A stretch of DNA of 64,000 nt from Streptococcus cuniculi (GCF_004570575.1 NZ_SPPD01000001.1:1-64000); one strand, 5' to 3'; positions 7,200-16,461 are shown, counted from the first letter of the stretch. Notes: a model not told the origin generated them from the sequence alone. Numbers and translations are program-made.

Positions 7200-8972
7200 G
7201 TGAATACTTTCCAAATTCGAGACGATTTTTATCTCAATGCTCAGCCATTCAAAATCCTATCAGGAGCGATTCACTATTTTCGAGTCCATCCGGATGACTG
7301 GTATCATTCATTGTATAATTTGAAGGCTCTAGGCTTTAATACCGTTGAAACCTATGTCCCTTGGAATTTACATGAGCCTCAAAAAGGTGTGTTTACAACA
7401 GAAGGCATCTTAGACATTGAGCGTTTTTTAACCATTGCGCAGGAACTTGGCTTATATGCTATTGTTCGGCCGTCTCCCTATATTTGTGCAGAATGGGAAT
7501 GGGGAGGACTTCCTGCTTGGTTATTAACCGAGAAGGTGCGTGTTCGTTCAAGAGATGAAGCCTATCTACAGCATATAGACGATTACTACGCCTTTCTCTT
7601 ACCTAAGCTAGCCAAGTATCAGTTGTCCCAAGGGGGCAATATCTTGATGTTCCAAGTTGAAAATGAATATGGCTCTTACGGTGAGGATAAGGAATACTTG
7701 AGAGCAGTAGCTACTCTGATGAGAAAATATGGCTTGACGGCTCCCCTCTTTACCTCAGATGGTTCATGGCGAGCGACCTTGCGAGCTGGAACCTTGATTG
7801 ATGAGGATATTTTGGTTACAGCGAATTTCGGTTCAAAAGCCAAAGACAATTTCGAACAACTACAGGCCTTCTTCGATGAACACGATAAAAAGTGGCCACT
7901 CATGTGTATGGAATTTTGGGATGGTTGGTTCAACCGTTGGGGTGAGGAAGTCATTCGGAGAGATCCAGACGAACTGGCGGCAGCTGTCATGGAAGCGCTT
8001 GAGTTAGGAAGTATCAATCTTTATATGTTCCACGGTGGTACCAATTTTGGCTTTATGAATGGCTGCTCAGCGCGAGGACAGATCGATTTACCGCAGATTA
8101 CCTCCTATGACTATGATGCGATTTTAGATGAGGCAGGAAATCCAACCAAGAAATTCTATGCCCTCCAAACTTTGATGAAAGAGCGCTATCCACAATTGGA
8201 TTATGCAGAGCCCTTGATTAAAGAAGCGACTGCCTATCCAACGGTGCCGTTGAATGACAAGGTGAGCTTGTTTGCAGCAGTAGAGCAGCTAAGCACCCGC
8301 CATCATGCTTTTTATCCAAAATCGATGGAAGAGCTTGGTCAAAATGTCGGTTACATTTACTACAGGACACGAATTGAAAAAGATAAGGCTGATGACGAAC
8401 GCTTGCGAATTATTGATGCGAGGGACAGGATTCAAGTCTTTGTAGACGGTCAGAAGATTGCGACCCAGTATCAGGAAGAAATTGGAGAAGATATTCATTT
8501 CCAACAAGCGAATACAGAAGCAGAATTAGGTGTGTTGGTTGAGAATATGGGGCGTGTCAATTACGGACATAAACTGACAGCTTCGACTCAATATAAAGGA
8601 CTTGGACGTGGAGCGATTGCAGATTTACACTTCATCGGACAGTGGGACATGTACCCGCTACCGCTGGATCGGATTGGTGAGCTGGCTTTCACGGAAGAAT
8701 GGCAAGAAGAACAACCAGCCTTCTATCGTTACCGTGTAACGATTGAGCATTGCCAAGATACCTATCTAGATATGACAGGATTTGGTAAGGGAGTTGTCTT
8801 TGTAAATCAGGAAAATATAGGTCGTTTCTGGGAACGAGGCCCACTTCTTTCTCTCTATGTACCGAAAGGATACTTAAAGAAAGGAGAAAATGAAATTATT
8901 ATCTTTGAAACAGAAGGCAAATATAGAGAGAACCTTCGTTTCTCACAGGAACATGTCTATAAAGAGATTTAA
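7200..8972 (+). CDS. bgaC: Beta-galactosidase BgaC, GH35
   Basis: GH35 enzyme. The pneumococcal ortholog releases terminal beta-1,3-galactose from N-acetylglucosamine-containing glycans. The barrel domain carries the acid/base Glu in 'FQVENEYGSYG' (about residue 158) and the nucleophile Glu in 'CMEFWDGWF' (about 240). C-terminal beta-sandwich domains follow, and there is no signal peptide or anchor motif. Two adjacent GTG codons are possible. The second (7200) is chosen because AAGGAGG is 5 nt away and it aligns with the usual opening (xxFxIRDDF). The enzyme supplies galactose to the PTS genes behind it. Confidence 0.92.
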   Translation: MNTFQIRDDFYLNAQPFKILSGAIHYFRVHPDDWYHSLYNLKALGFNTVETYVPWNLHEPQKGVFTTEGILDIERFLTIAQELGLYAIVRPSPYICAEWEWGGLPAWLLTEKVRVRSRDEAYLQHIDDYYAFLLPKLAKYQLSQGGNILMFQVENEYGSYGEDKEYLRAVATLMRKYGLTAPLFTSDGSWRATLRAGTLIDEDILVTANFGSKAKDNFEQLQAFFDEHDKKWPLMCMEFWDGWFNRWGEEVIRRDPDELAAAVMEALELGSINLYMFHGGTNFGFMNGCSARGQIDLPQITSYDYDAILDEAGNPTKKFYALQTLMKERYPQLDYAEPLIKEATAYPTVPLNDKVSLFAAVEQLSTRHHAFYPKSMEELGQNVGYIYYRTRIEKDKADDERLRIIDARDRIQVFVDGQKIATQYQEEIGEDIHFQQANTEAELGVLVENMGRVNYGHKLTASTQYKGLGRGAIADLHFIGQWDMYPLPLDRIGELAFTEEWQEEQPAFYRYRVTIEHCQDTYLDMTGFGKGVVFVNQENIGRFWERGPLLSLYVPKGYLKKGENEIIIFETEGKYRENLRFSQEHVYKEI

Positions 8973-8992
8973 ACAGCAAAAAGGAGAATACT

Positions 8993-9478
8993 ATGGCAAT
9001 TATAGGAACACGTATTGACGGTCGATTGATTCACGGTCAAGTGGCGAATCTTTGGACAACCAAACTCAACATCTCGCGAATTATGGTTGTAGATGATGAG
9101 GTTGTTAATAACGATATTGAAAAATCAGGCTTGAAATTAGCTTGTCCTGCGGGTGTAAAATTATCGATTTTACCGGTTGAAAAGGCAGCGGCAAATATCC
9201 TAGCAGGGAAGTATGATTCACAGCGTCTTTTGATTGTAGGGAAACGTCCCGCTCCATTCTTAGGATTGGTAGAAAGAGGAGTTGAACTTCCTGAACTGAA
9301 TGTTGGAAATATGTCTCAGTCAGCTGAGTCTCGCTCTGTTACCCGTTCGGTAAATGTGGTTGATGAGGACATCAAAGACTTTGATGCATTGCATGCCAAA
9401 GGTGTGAAATTGATCCATCAAATGGTACCAGGGGATACTGCCAAAGACTTCTTACCTCTACTTGATAAGGTAAGATAA
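8993..9478 (+). CDS. PTS EIIB, mannose/sorbose family
   Basis: This 161-residue cytoplasmic phosphocarrier passes phosphate from EIIA to the incoming sugar. The phosphorylated His is H14 in 'TRIDGRLIHGQV', the family signature, followed by 'RIMVVDDEV'. It lies 20 nt after bgaC with AAGGAGA before the ATG. With the next three genes it forms one permease, equivalent in order to pneumococcal SP_0061-0064. The substrate is inferred to be galactose or a galactose-containing sugar. Confidence 0.92.
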   Translation: MAIIGTRIDGRLIHGQVANLWTTKLNISRIMVVDDEVVNNDIEKSGLKLACPAGVKLSILPVEKAAANILAGKYDSQRLLIVGKRPAPFLGLVERGVELPELNVGNMSQSAESRSVTRSVNVVDEDIKDFDALHAKGVKLIHQMVPGDTAKDFLPLLDKVR

Positions 9479-9587
9479 GCAATCCCTGTTCATCAAAATC
9501 AGCTTTTATTCCAGAGTGGGGTGACAGCTGGTTTTAGGGAGTATGATTTTATTTCGTATATTATAAAAATTTTTAGGAGGTTACATC

Positions 9588-10499
9588 ATGATTCAATGGT
9601 GGCAAATTCTTTTACTTACCTTGTACTCAGCTTATCAAATCTGTGATGAGTTGACAATCGTATCTTCTGCCGGTTCCCCTGTATTTGCAGGGTTCATTAC
9701 CGGTTTGATTATGGGAGATTTGAAGACTGGTTTGTTTATCGGTGGTTCTCTCCAATTGGTAGTGCTTGGTGTAGGTACTTTCGGTGGTGCATCACGTATT
9801 GATGCGACATCTGGTGCGGTTATAGCAACTGCCTTCTCTGTAGCCAAAGGAATTGATCCTGAGCTTGCGATTTCTACAATTGCGGTACCAGTAGCAGCAC
9901 TCCTTACTTATGCCGATATCCTCGGTCGTTTCTCAACTACTTACTTTGCCCACCGTGTGGACGCAGCAGTGGAACGCTTTGATTACAAAGGAATTGAGCG
10001 TAACTACCTTCTAGGTGCGATTCCTTGGGCAGCGTCTCGTGCAGTTCCAGTTCTTCTTGCCCTTGCCTTTGGTGGGGACTTTGTTCAAACAGTTGTTGAC
10101 TTCATTAAAGAATACCAGTGGGTAGCATCTGGTTTGACACTTGCAGCTCGTATGCTTCCAGGTCTTGGATTCGCTATCCTACTTCACTATCTTCCATTGA
10201 AACGCAATCTTCACTACCTTGGTATGGGATTTGCGATTACTGCAATGATGACAACTGTATTTGGTGGTCTTTCAGCTCTTAGTGGTGCTGTAGGCACACT
10301 TGCAGGTGCTTATGATGAATCAGCAGAATCAGCCATCGGCTTCTCATCATCAGCATTTGATAAAGGTTTACCAATGGTTGCAATTGCTATAATCGGTATC
10401 GGTCTTGCAGTTCTTCATTACAAGAATGGCCAAAATGTGACTGTCGTTGCAGCTCCAACTAATGCAGAAAGTGGGGAAATTGAAGATGATGAAATCTAA
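9588..10499 (+). CDS. PTS EIIC, mannose/sorbose family
   Basis: This 303-residue membrane subunit forms the sugar channel with EIID. It starts 'MIQWWQILLLTLYSAYQICDEL' and continues with glycine-rich membrane segments such as 'GLIMGDLKTGLFIGGSLQLVVLG' typical of EII-Man C proteins. TAGGAGG precedes the ATG. The 110-bp gap from EIIB contains no clear terminator. The C-terminus ends with a short acidic tail that overlaps the start of EIID. Confidence 0.92.
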   Translation: MIQWWQILLLTLYSAYQICDELTIVSSAGSPVFAGFITGLIMGDLKTGLFIGGSLQLVVLGVGTFGGASRIDATSGAVIATAFSVAKGIDPELAISTIAVPVAALLTYADILGRFSTTYFAHRVDAAVERFDYKGIERNYLLGAIPWAASRAVPVLLALAFGGDFVQTVVDFIKEYQWVASGLTLAARMLPGLGFAILLHYLPLKRNLHYLGMGFAITAMMTTVFGGLSALSGAVGTLAGAYDESAESAIGFSSSAFDKGLPMVAIAIIGIGLAVLHYKNGQNVTVVAAPTNAESGEIEDDEI

Positions 10500-11304
10500 T
10501 TACAAACTTACGAAAGAAGATTTTAATCAAATTAACAAACGTAGCTTGTTTACCTTCCAATTGGGTTGGAACTATGAGCGGATGCAAGGTTCTGGTTATC
10601 TCTATATGCTCTTGCCACAGCTTCGTAAAATGTATGGAGATGGCACTCCTGAGCTGAAAGAAATGATGCAATTGCATACTCAATTCTTTAATACATCACC
10701 ATTCTTCCATACGATTATCGCAGGGATTGACCTTGCCTTGGAAGAAAATGAAGGTGTTGCATCTAAAGATGCGGTGAATGGTGTGAAAACTGGTTTGATG
10801 GGGCCATTTGCCCCTATCGGAGACTCTGTTTTTGGTTCACTTGTGCCAGCGATTATGGGATCTATCGCAGCAACTCAAGCAAAAGCCGGCTCTCCCATCG
10901 GTATTGCAATGTGGGTTGCCGTAGCAGTTGTGTACGATATTTTCCGTTGGAAACAGTTGGAATTTGCTTATAAAGAAGGAACAACTCTTGTTACAACCAT
11001 GCGTAGCAAATTGACTGCCCTTGTAGATGCAGCTTCTGTTCTTGGGGTCTTCATGCTTGGTGCGATGATTGCAACTATGATTAACGTTGAAGTGACTTGG
11101 ACACCGCATATCGGTGACAAGGCAATCATGATTCAAGACATGATTAACCAAATCTTCCCACGTTTGGTGCCAGCCGTGATTACAGGTGTAATCTTCTGGT
11201 TACTTGGCCGTAAAGGTATGACTTCTACAAAAGCAATCGTAATTATCATTATAGTAGCTCTTGCTCTATCAGCTCTTGGTCGTTTCGGCTTCCAGATGAT
11301 GTAA
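10486..11304 (+). CDS. PTS EIID, mannose/sorbose family
   Basis: Membrane partner of EIIC, unique to mannose-family PTS. It opens with 'LTKEDFNQINKRSLFTFQLGWNYERMQGSGYLY', then 'GVKTGLMGPFAPIGDSVF' and a hydrophobic C-terminal helix. Translation starts at one of two tandem ATGs (10486 or 10489) inside the end of EIIC, 9-12 nt after GTGGGG. The overlap suggests translational coupling. A longer in-frame start at 10447 lies deep in EIIC and is unlikely. Confidence 0.92.
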   Translation: MMKSNYKLTKEDFNQINKRSLFTFQLGWNYERMQGSGYLYMLLPQLRKMYGDGTPELKEMMQLHTQFFNTSPFFHTIIAGIDLALEENEGVASKDAVNGVKTGLMGPFAPIGDSVFGSLVPAIMGSIAATQAKAGSPIGIAMWVAVAVVYDIFRWKQLEFAYKEGTTLVTTMRSKLTALVDAASVLGVFMLGAMIATMINVEVTWTPHIGDKAIMIQDMINQIFPRLVPAVITGVIFWLLGRKGMTSTKAIVIIIIVALALSALGRFGFQMM

Positions 11305-11314
11305 GGTATCCTCT

Positions 11315-11719
11315 ATGAGTAAACATTTAGTATTAATAAGCCATGGACAATTCTGTGAAGGTTTGAAGCAAAGTACAGAGATGATTATGGGGCCACAAGA
11401 CAATATTCATACTGTTTCCTTGCTCCCAGCAGAAGGTCCAGAAGCATTTCAAGCGAAATTTTTAGAGACGATTGAAGGATTAGACGATTTTGTTGTCTTT
11501 GCGGATTTGCTCGGTGGTACACCCTGTAACGTCGTCAGCAAATTGATTCTGGAAGGGCGTGCGATTGAGCTCTATGCAGGAATGAATATGCCAATGGTCA
11601 TTCGTTTTATCAATGATGCCCTTCTTGGAACAACATCACGTTATGACGAAAACACATCAGAATATATTCAGTATGTAAATGATGTATTGGCTAGCATGTC
11701 CGATGACGAAGATGAATAG
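11315..11719 (+). CDS. PTS EIIA, mannose/sorbose family
   Basis: This 134-residue cytoplasmic protein accepts phosphate from HPr on H10 ('LVLISHGQF'). The 'FADLLGGTPCNVV' segment and the C-terminal acidic tail are typical. It follows EIID by 10 nt and completes the four-part permease. A terminator follows. Unlike pneumococcus, no agaS-type sugar isomerase gene lies between it and galM. Confidence 0.92.
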   Translation: MSKHLVLISHGQFCEGLKQSTEMIMGPQDNIHTVSLLPAEGPEAFQAKFLETIEGLDDFVVFADLLGGTPCNVVSKLILEGRAIELYAGMNMPMVIRFINDALLGTTSRYDENTSEYIQYVNDVLASMSDDEDE

Positions 11720-11733
11720 GCTTTAAGTATTCT

Positions 11734-11771
11734 CAAGAGTTGGCAGAAATGCCAGCTCTTGTTTGGGTTTT
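11734..11771 (+). terminator. Terminator after the PTS genes
   Basis: The stem CAAGAG-TTGGCA/TGCCA-GCTCTTG with a 4-nt loop is followed by a T-rich tail. It separates the PTS genes from galM, which has its own TATAAT near 11796. Confidence 0.7.
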
Positions 11772-11837
11772 GAAGCGTATGAGGTTGAAAAATAGTATAT
11801 AATACAGATAGAATCATTTGATTTGAAAGGAGATAGG

Positions 11838-12845
11838 ATGATAGAAATCAGTTCATTTGGAAGTGAAAAAGCTAGGAAGTACCGCTTGGTCAATGAAGCT
11901 GGAATGCAGGTTGCTTTGACCAATTTTGGGGCGAGAATTGTGGAGATTTTGGTGCCAGTGGAAGAAAATGGTGGCTTACGCAATCTGACCATGGCAGCAG
12001 GGTCAGATGAGGAGTATCTAGCGAAGGATGCCTATCCCGGTGCGACTATTGTTCCAGTTGCGGGTCGTATCTCAAGCGCGCAGGCAGTTATTAATGGACA
12101 GGTCTATTCTTTTACCGAAAATGAGCCAGGTCGCACCTTGCACGGTGGTGTGAATACTGCTAATGAACAGTATTGGGATGCGGAAGTAGATGAGCTAACA
12201 AATAGTGTTGTTTTCTCAATTGAGTTGGCAGATGGGTTTAATGGATTTCCGGGCAATGTGCGTGTGAAAGCCCGCTATCGGTTGACAGAAGATAATGCGC
12301 TTGAGGTTTCCTATACTGCTCAATCGGATAAGGACACCATTTTTAACCCGACCAACCATGTTTATTTTAATTTGACAGGTGATGTTAATCGTGATATTGC
12401 CAATCACCATGTGCGGATTGCAGCTCAAACCTATGCGCCGCTCGGTGAGGATAATCTGCCCCTTGGCAGGTTAGAGCCAGTAGAGGGAACCCCCTTTGAT
12501 TTCCGATCAGGCGGGACATTTGCCCAAGGTTTTGCCTTAGAGCATCCGCAGAATCAATTGGTCAAGGGCTATGATCATCCCTGGGTCTTGGATCAGGTGG
12601 ATGAGCCAGTAGAGGTGATCAGTCCAGACCGCAAAATCCGTTTGACCGTTGAGACTAACCAACCAGCAGTGGTTATTTATACCTATAATTTTCCAAGCGA
12701 GGGAATGGCAGCCTTTCACGGAGCCTTTAGTTTGGAATGTCAAGGACTTCCTAACGCCTGCAATATAGAAGGATTTGGCTCTATTTTACTAGAAAAAGAT
12801 CAGCTCTTTGACCATCTAACATCTTACAAATTTGAGTTCAGTTAA
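11838..12845 (+). CDS. galM: Aldose 1-epimerase (galactose mutarotase)
   Basis: GalM interconverts alpha and beta anomers of galactose and glucose, feeding the Leloir or tagatose route. The 335-residue protein has the family motifs 'NFGARIVEILVP', 'GRTLHGG' (catalytic His region), 'NPTNHVYFNLTG' (second His) and 'GYDHPW'. AAAGGAGAT precedes the ATG at 11838; the in-frame TTG 15 nt upstream lies before the Shine-Dalgarno sequence. It takes part in handling galactose released by BgaC. Confidence 0.9.
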   Translation: MIEISSFGSEKARKYRLVNEAGMQVALTNFGARIVEILVPVEENGGLRNLTMAAGSDEEYLAKDAYPGATIVPVAGRISSAQAVINGQVYSFTENEPGRTLHGGVNTANEQYWDAEVDELTNSVVFSIELADGFNGFPGNVRVKARYRLTEDNALEVSYTAQSDKDTIFNPTNHVYFNLTGDVNRDIANHHVRIAAQTYAPLGEDNLPLGRLEPVEGTPFDFRSGGTFAQGFALEHPQNQLVKGYDHPWVLDQVDEPVEVISPDRKIRLTVETNQPAVVIYTYNFPSEGMAAFHGAFSLECQGLPNACNIEGFGSILLEKDQLFDHLTSYKFEFS

Positions 12846-12885
12846 GTAGTGAGAGCGTAAAAAAAGTCCTAATGAAAATAGGAGA

Positions 12886-13493
12886 TTTGTGAAGCGTTCG
12901 ATGAACGCAAACAAAGCTATCCCTAAAGGGATTCTCAGCTGTAACTAACTAAAGTTAGAACATCTGCCTATCTTTTTCACACAGGGTTTAGGGCGTGTTC
13001 AATTATAAGTTACGAGGGCGTGAAAAAAGCGACTGTACTCTCATTGAAGAAACAATCCACTGGATTATTTCTTCCGTATCTGGAAAACGAGCAAGCTCGT
13101 AACAGCTATGGCAAAAATAGGAAATCTGACGAGAGAAAAGCTCCAGTGGAGGGTTTTCAGCCTAATCTCTAAAGGGCATCTCAGCTGAATCATCTAAAGC
13201 GAGAACAACTACTGCAAGTCTATTTTCCGAGCTTTTAGCCTGAGTTCAATTACACAAGATACGAGGGCGTTTGATACGAGCAAAGCTCGTTTTATTTCCA
13301 ACCTTCAACAGTCTATCCCTAGACTGTTGAAGCGAGCAAAGCAAAAATAGAAGATTGACGACGTGTTCGATGAACACAAGGCGATCTATCCTCAAGGGGA
13401 TTCTCAGCTGTAATCGGCTAAAGCCGAAACATCTGCCTATCTTTTTCATAAAGATTTTAGATTGAGTTCGGTTAGTAAGATACGAGAGCGGTA
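12886..13493 (+). repeat. Tandem array of dispersed hairpin-repeat units
   Basis: This spacer carries a partial unit and two fuller units; boundaries of the type AAGATACGAGGGCG lie near 13009, 13254 and 13480. Each unit holds small hairpins: GCGTTC/GAACGC (12894-12908), CTAAC-TAAA-GTTAG (12945-12958), ACGAGC/GCTCGT (13276-13290), a 13-bp stem (13303-13332), GTGTTC/GAACAC (13363-13377) and TCGGC-TAAA-GCCGA (13414-13427). I see no gene here. Confidence 0.8.
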
Positions 13494-13761
13494 TAGTTAT
13501 TTCGTTTATAAAGCACGATTTTAACAGTCCTAAATGTAAGTGACAGATAATAGCGATATTGTCGCCCCCTAAGGAAAAGTTCCAAATAGAAAACAGAAAC
13601 AAACAACTGTAACAGTGGAGAAAATAGTAGGAGTTTGAGGTTGTTGTTCCGGTAGTTTTTGACTGTCAGCCAGAGTCTAGTAGAGGGAGAGAAAAACGAT
13701 TTTTCCCTCCCTTTTCCTTTTAGAGTGTGGTATAATGAAAAAAACGGATGAAGGTGGTAGT

Positions 13762-13995
13762 ATGAACACGATTGATCTTTCTGTTCCTGTAGCCCTAGTA
13801 ATTGAAACACATCCAGAGGTGTTGGATATCTTGGTCGAACTTGGCTTTACCCCACTGGCTAATCCCTTGTTGCGGCAGACGCTTGGAAAAACAGTATCGC
13901 TCAAGCAAGGTGCCAAGATGAAAGGGATTGATTTAGCACGCATTCATTCCACTCTGGAGTGGAATGGCTATGATGTGATTGGAGGAGAAACATGA
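13762..13995 (+). CDS. DUF1858 domain protein
   Basis: The 77-residue protein consists of one DUF1858 domain ('IDLSVPVALVIETHPEVLDILVELGFTPLANPLLRQTLGKTVSLKQGA'). This domain is often linked to hybrid-cluster or DUF438 proteins in anaerobic metabolism. I took the ATG at 13762, after GAAGGTGG. The gene overlaps the DUF438 gene by 4 nt, so they are coupled. A TATAAT with upstream TGTGG (13731-13736) supplies an extended -10 promoter. Confidence 0.85.
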   Translation: MNTIDLSVPVALVIETHPEVLDILVELGFTPLANPLLRQTLGKTVSLKQGAKMKGIDLARIHSTLEWNGYDVIGGET

Positions 13996-15323
13996 CAGAC
14001 GAACGGATTCATATTTTAAAGGAGATTTTATTAACGTTACATCGTGGAGCGAGTCCTGCTAGTGTGCAGGAACGGTTTAATCAGACCTTTGCAGGTGTTT
14101 CAGCCATTGAAATTTCACTCATGGAACATGAATTGATGAATTCGGATTCGGGAGTCACCTTTGAAGATGTCATGGCACTATGCGATGTACATGCCAATCT
14201 GTTTAAACAAGCGGTCCAGAATGTAGAGGTAGCAGATGCGGATCAAGCAGGTCACCCTGTCCGTATCTTTAAAGATGAAAATCTAGCTTTAAGAGCAGCC
14301 CTTATTCGGGTTCGTCGGTTGTTAAACAGTTATGAAGAGACGCAAGATCCAGTGGTTCGTAGTGAGCTCACCAAAGGCTTGGAGCGTCAGCTTGACCTCT
14401 TAGGGCAATTTGAGAATCACTATCGGCGTAAGGAGGAGCTCTTCTTTCCACTAATGGAAAAATATGGTCACGACGCACCACCTAAGGTCATGTGGGGTGT
14501 GGATGACCAGATTCGGGATTTGTTTATGACCGTCAAAGAAGACCGTCATGCCTTAGATCAGCGTGGAATTCTCGTGTTGAAAGAGAGTTTTGAAGCCTTT
14601 GCGACTGAATTTGAAAGCATGATCTTTAAGGAAGAGTCCATTTTACTGATGATTCTCTTAGAATGCTTTACTCAGGACGACTGGCTTCAGATTGCAAGAG
14701 AAAGTGAGACCTTTGGCTATGCTATTATCCGTCCGAGTGAGGTTTGGTACCCAGAACGAACAAGGTTTACCCCAGCAGCACATGTCACAGAAGTTGCAGA
14801 AGAGGCTACTGCAAGTACAAGTGAGGTCATCCGTCACAGGATTGACACGCCGGAAGGTGAGTTGACGATTTCTTTTAAACCCAGACAAGTATCAGCACAG
14901 GAAAGCCAAGCCTTTGGTAATGGCTACTTGTCTGTGGAGCAGGCCAATCTGATTTTGAATCATCTCCCGATAGAAATTACCTTCGTCAACAAAGACGATA
15001 TTTTCCAGTATTATAATGATGCGGTACCGAGCGAGGAAATGATTTTTAAACGAACTCCGAGCCAGATTGGTCGGCATGTCGAATTATGCCACCCGCCGAA
15101 ATTATTGCCCAAGGTCCGAGCGATTTTCACGGCTTTGCGTGAGGGGCGTAAGGATAAATTTGAAATGTGGTTCAAGTCAGAATCGCGCGGTCAATTTATC
15201 CATGTGACCTATAAGGCTGTCCGTGATGCGACGGGGGAATTCCAAGGGGTATTGGAATATGTCCAAGATATTGCCCCCTATCGGGCGATTGATACAGATG
15301 TGTACAGGGAGATTGATGAATGA
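13992..15323 (+). CDS. DUF438 protein with hemerythrin-like and PAS domains
   Basis: The 443-residue protein has an N-terminal DUF438 region. A hemerythrin-like four-helix part (about 85-230) has candidate metal ligands in 'FENHYRRKEELFFPLMEKYGHD' and 'EFESMIFKEESILL'. A C-terminal PAS domain (about 315-435) includes 'LPIEITFVNKDDIFQYYND', 'GRHVELCHPP' and 'FIHVTYKAVRDATGEFQGVLEYVQDI'. Hemerythrin and PAS modules commonly sense oxygen, nitric oxide or heme; here that is inference. There is no output domain, so it may act through its small neighbours. Confidence 0.85.
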   Translation: MTDERIHILKEILLTLHRGASPASVQERFNQTFAGVSAIEISLMEHELMNSDSGVTFEDVMALCDVHANLFKQAVQNVEVADADQAGHPVRIFKDENLALRAALIRVRRLLNSYEETQDPVVRSELTKGLERQLDLLGQFENHYRRKEELFFPLMEKYGHDAPPKVMWGVDDQIRDLFMTVKEDRHALDQRGILVLKESFEAFATEFESMIFKEESILLMILLECFTQDDWLQIARESETFGYAIIRPSEVWYPERTRFTPAAHVTEVAEEATASTSEVIRHRIDTPEGELTISFKPRQVSAQESQAFGNGYLSVEQANLILNHLPIEITFVNKDDIFQYYNDAVPSEEMIFKRTPSQIGRHVELCHPPKLLPKVRAIFTALREGRKDKFEMWFKSESRGQFIHVTYKAVRDATGEFQGVLEYVQDIAPYRAIDTDVYREIDE

Positions 15324-15574
15324 CGTATGAAGAGGAATTTTTAAAAGAGTTTGAAGCTTGGGTTAATACCCAAGTGATGATCAATGAAATGGCGATGGAA
15401 GAAAGCCGCCGTGTCTTAGAAGAAGACAAGGACGAGCGGGCAGCAGATGCCTACATTCGTTATGAGAGCAAGGTAGATGCCTATCGCTTTATTCAGGGAA
15501 AGTTTGCCAACTACGCTGCTGGCAAGGGATTCCATGATTTACCAGATGAGCTATTTGGTCAAAGACAGTATTAA
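15320..15574 (+). CDS. DUF1912 family protein
   Basis: This 84-residue acidic, helical protein ('MTYEEEFLKEFEAWVNTQVMINEMAMEESRRV...DLPDELFGQRQY') matches the small streptococcal DUF1912 family. It overlaps the DUF438 gene by 4 nt and so is the third gene of the coupled DUF1858-DUF438-DUF1912 unit. No function is known. Confidence 0.82.
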   Translation: MTYEEEFLKEFEAWVNTQVMINEMAMEESRRVLEEDKDERAADAYIRYESKVDAYRFIQGKFANYAAGKGFHDLPDELFGQRQY

Positions 15575-15600
15575 AAATGAATCAAAAGGAGATATGAAAA

Positions 15601-15969
15601 ATGGCAAAGAAAAAAGTAAATCGTAAAAAATTATTGAAGCGCGAATGGGCAAGATTGAAAAAAGCCAGTCGTGAGCGCTTGGGGCAAGTGGTTGATACTG
15701 CTGAAACGGTTGTGGATAAGGCAGTGGAGCAAGTCAAGGAAGTGGTGGCAGAAATCAAGGGGCAAGAAGTAGCTAGCCTAGAGGAATTTCAAACTCTACC
15801 AGAATTGGAAGGGATTCCAGCTAGTCGCTTGGAAACCTTCTACCAAGCAGGAATTAAAAGCCTAGCCGACTTTGCAGCATGGACAGAAAAAGACTTGCTT
15901 GCCTTGAAAGGAATCGGAGCTGCGACCTTGAAACAATTGAAAGAAAAAGGCATTGCATTGAAGGACTAG
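15601..15969 (+). CDS. Small basic protein with C-terminal helix-hairpin-helix
   Basis: The 122-residue protein has a lysine-rich start (MAKKKVNRKKLLKREWARLKK), a coiled helical middle (about 30-60), and two short HhH-like segments at the C-terminus. The last is 'TEKDLLALKGIGAATLKQLKEKGIALKD', a GIGxxT hairpin of the non-specific DNA-binding type. Nucleic-acid binding is inferred. AAAGGAG lies 10 nt before the ATG. The same first and last modules recur in the gene at 16462. Confidence 0.75.
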   Translation: MAKKKVNRKKLLKREWARLKKASRERLGQVVDTAETVVDKAVEQVKEVVAEIKGQEVASLEEFQTLPELEGIPASRLETFYQAGIKSLADFAAWTEKDLLALKGIGAATLKQLKEKGIALKD

Positions 15970-16129
15970 TTGTGATTTGAGGGAATTAAAAGCCCGTAAA
16001 GAGAGTAAGTTTGTAAGAGTTAAGCGATAGGATAGATGAGATTTTCAAAGAGTATCTATTTCGTACGCCACGGTGGGCACTTATTTTCCTAAGTGGTACT
16101 CCCTACTTATATCGTCAGTTCGTTTATAC

Positions 16130-16285
16130 CTAAAGGTAGGAACAGCTGTAATCGGTTAAAGCCGAAACAGCTACCTATCCACTAAAGGGATTCTCATCTG
16201 TAATCGGCTAAAGCCGAAACATCTGCCTATCCACTAAAGGGATTCTTAGCTGTAACTCGCTAAAGCGAGAACAGCTACCTATCTT
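16130..16285 (+). repeat. Three tandem 52-bp hairpin modules
   Basis: Exact 52-bp periodicity: units start at 16130, 16182 and 16234, each opening CTAAAGG. Each unit holds a hairpin around a TAAA loop (TCGGT/GCCGA, TCGGC/GCCGA and CTCGC/GCGAG). In units 1 and 3 an outer AGCTGT/ACAGCT stem encloses it. The copies are the same module as in the other repeat spacers. A BOX-like end, GATTTTCAAAGAGTATC, lies upstream at 16040. Confidence 0.8.
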
Positions 16286-16420
16286 TTTCACACAGTGCTT
16301 AGCTCGAACATAATTCCGCATGCTACAAAAGCTCGTTGACACGAGTTACACTCGTTTTATTTCCAACCTCCAACAGTCTCCCAGACGATTGGAGCGAGTA
16401 CTAAAAGTAAACGAAAAGAC
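16279..16420 (+). repeat. Dispersed repeat, direct copy of the element at 4466
   Basis: About 142 bp are nearly identical to the reverse complement of 4466-4608, including the ACGAGT/ACTCGT hairpin and a CTCCAA...TTGGAG stem. The copy ends just before TATAAT (16425-16430), which may serve the next gene. Confidence 0.8.
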
Positions 16421-16461
16421 TATATAATAGGGATTAGCCTATACAGAATAGAAAGATAGCG

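Noticed and set aside
13246..13943. Minus-strand frames in the repeat spacer near 13.2-13.9 kb
   Set aside because: They are made of hairpin-repeat sequence or lie antisense to the DUF1858 gene.
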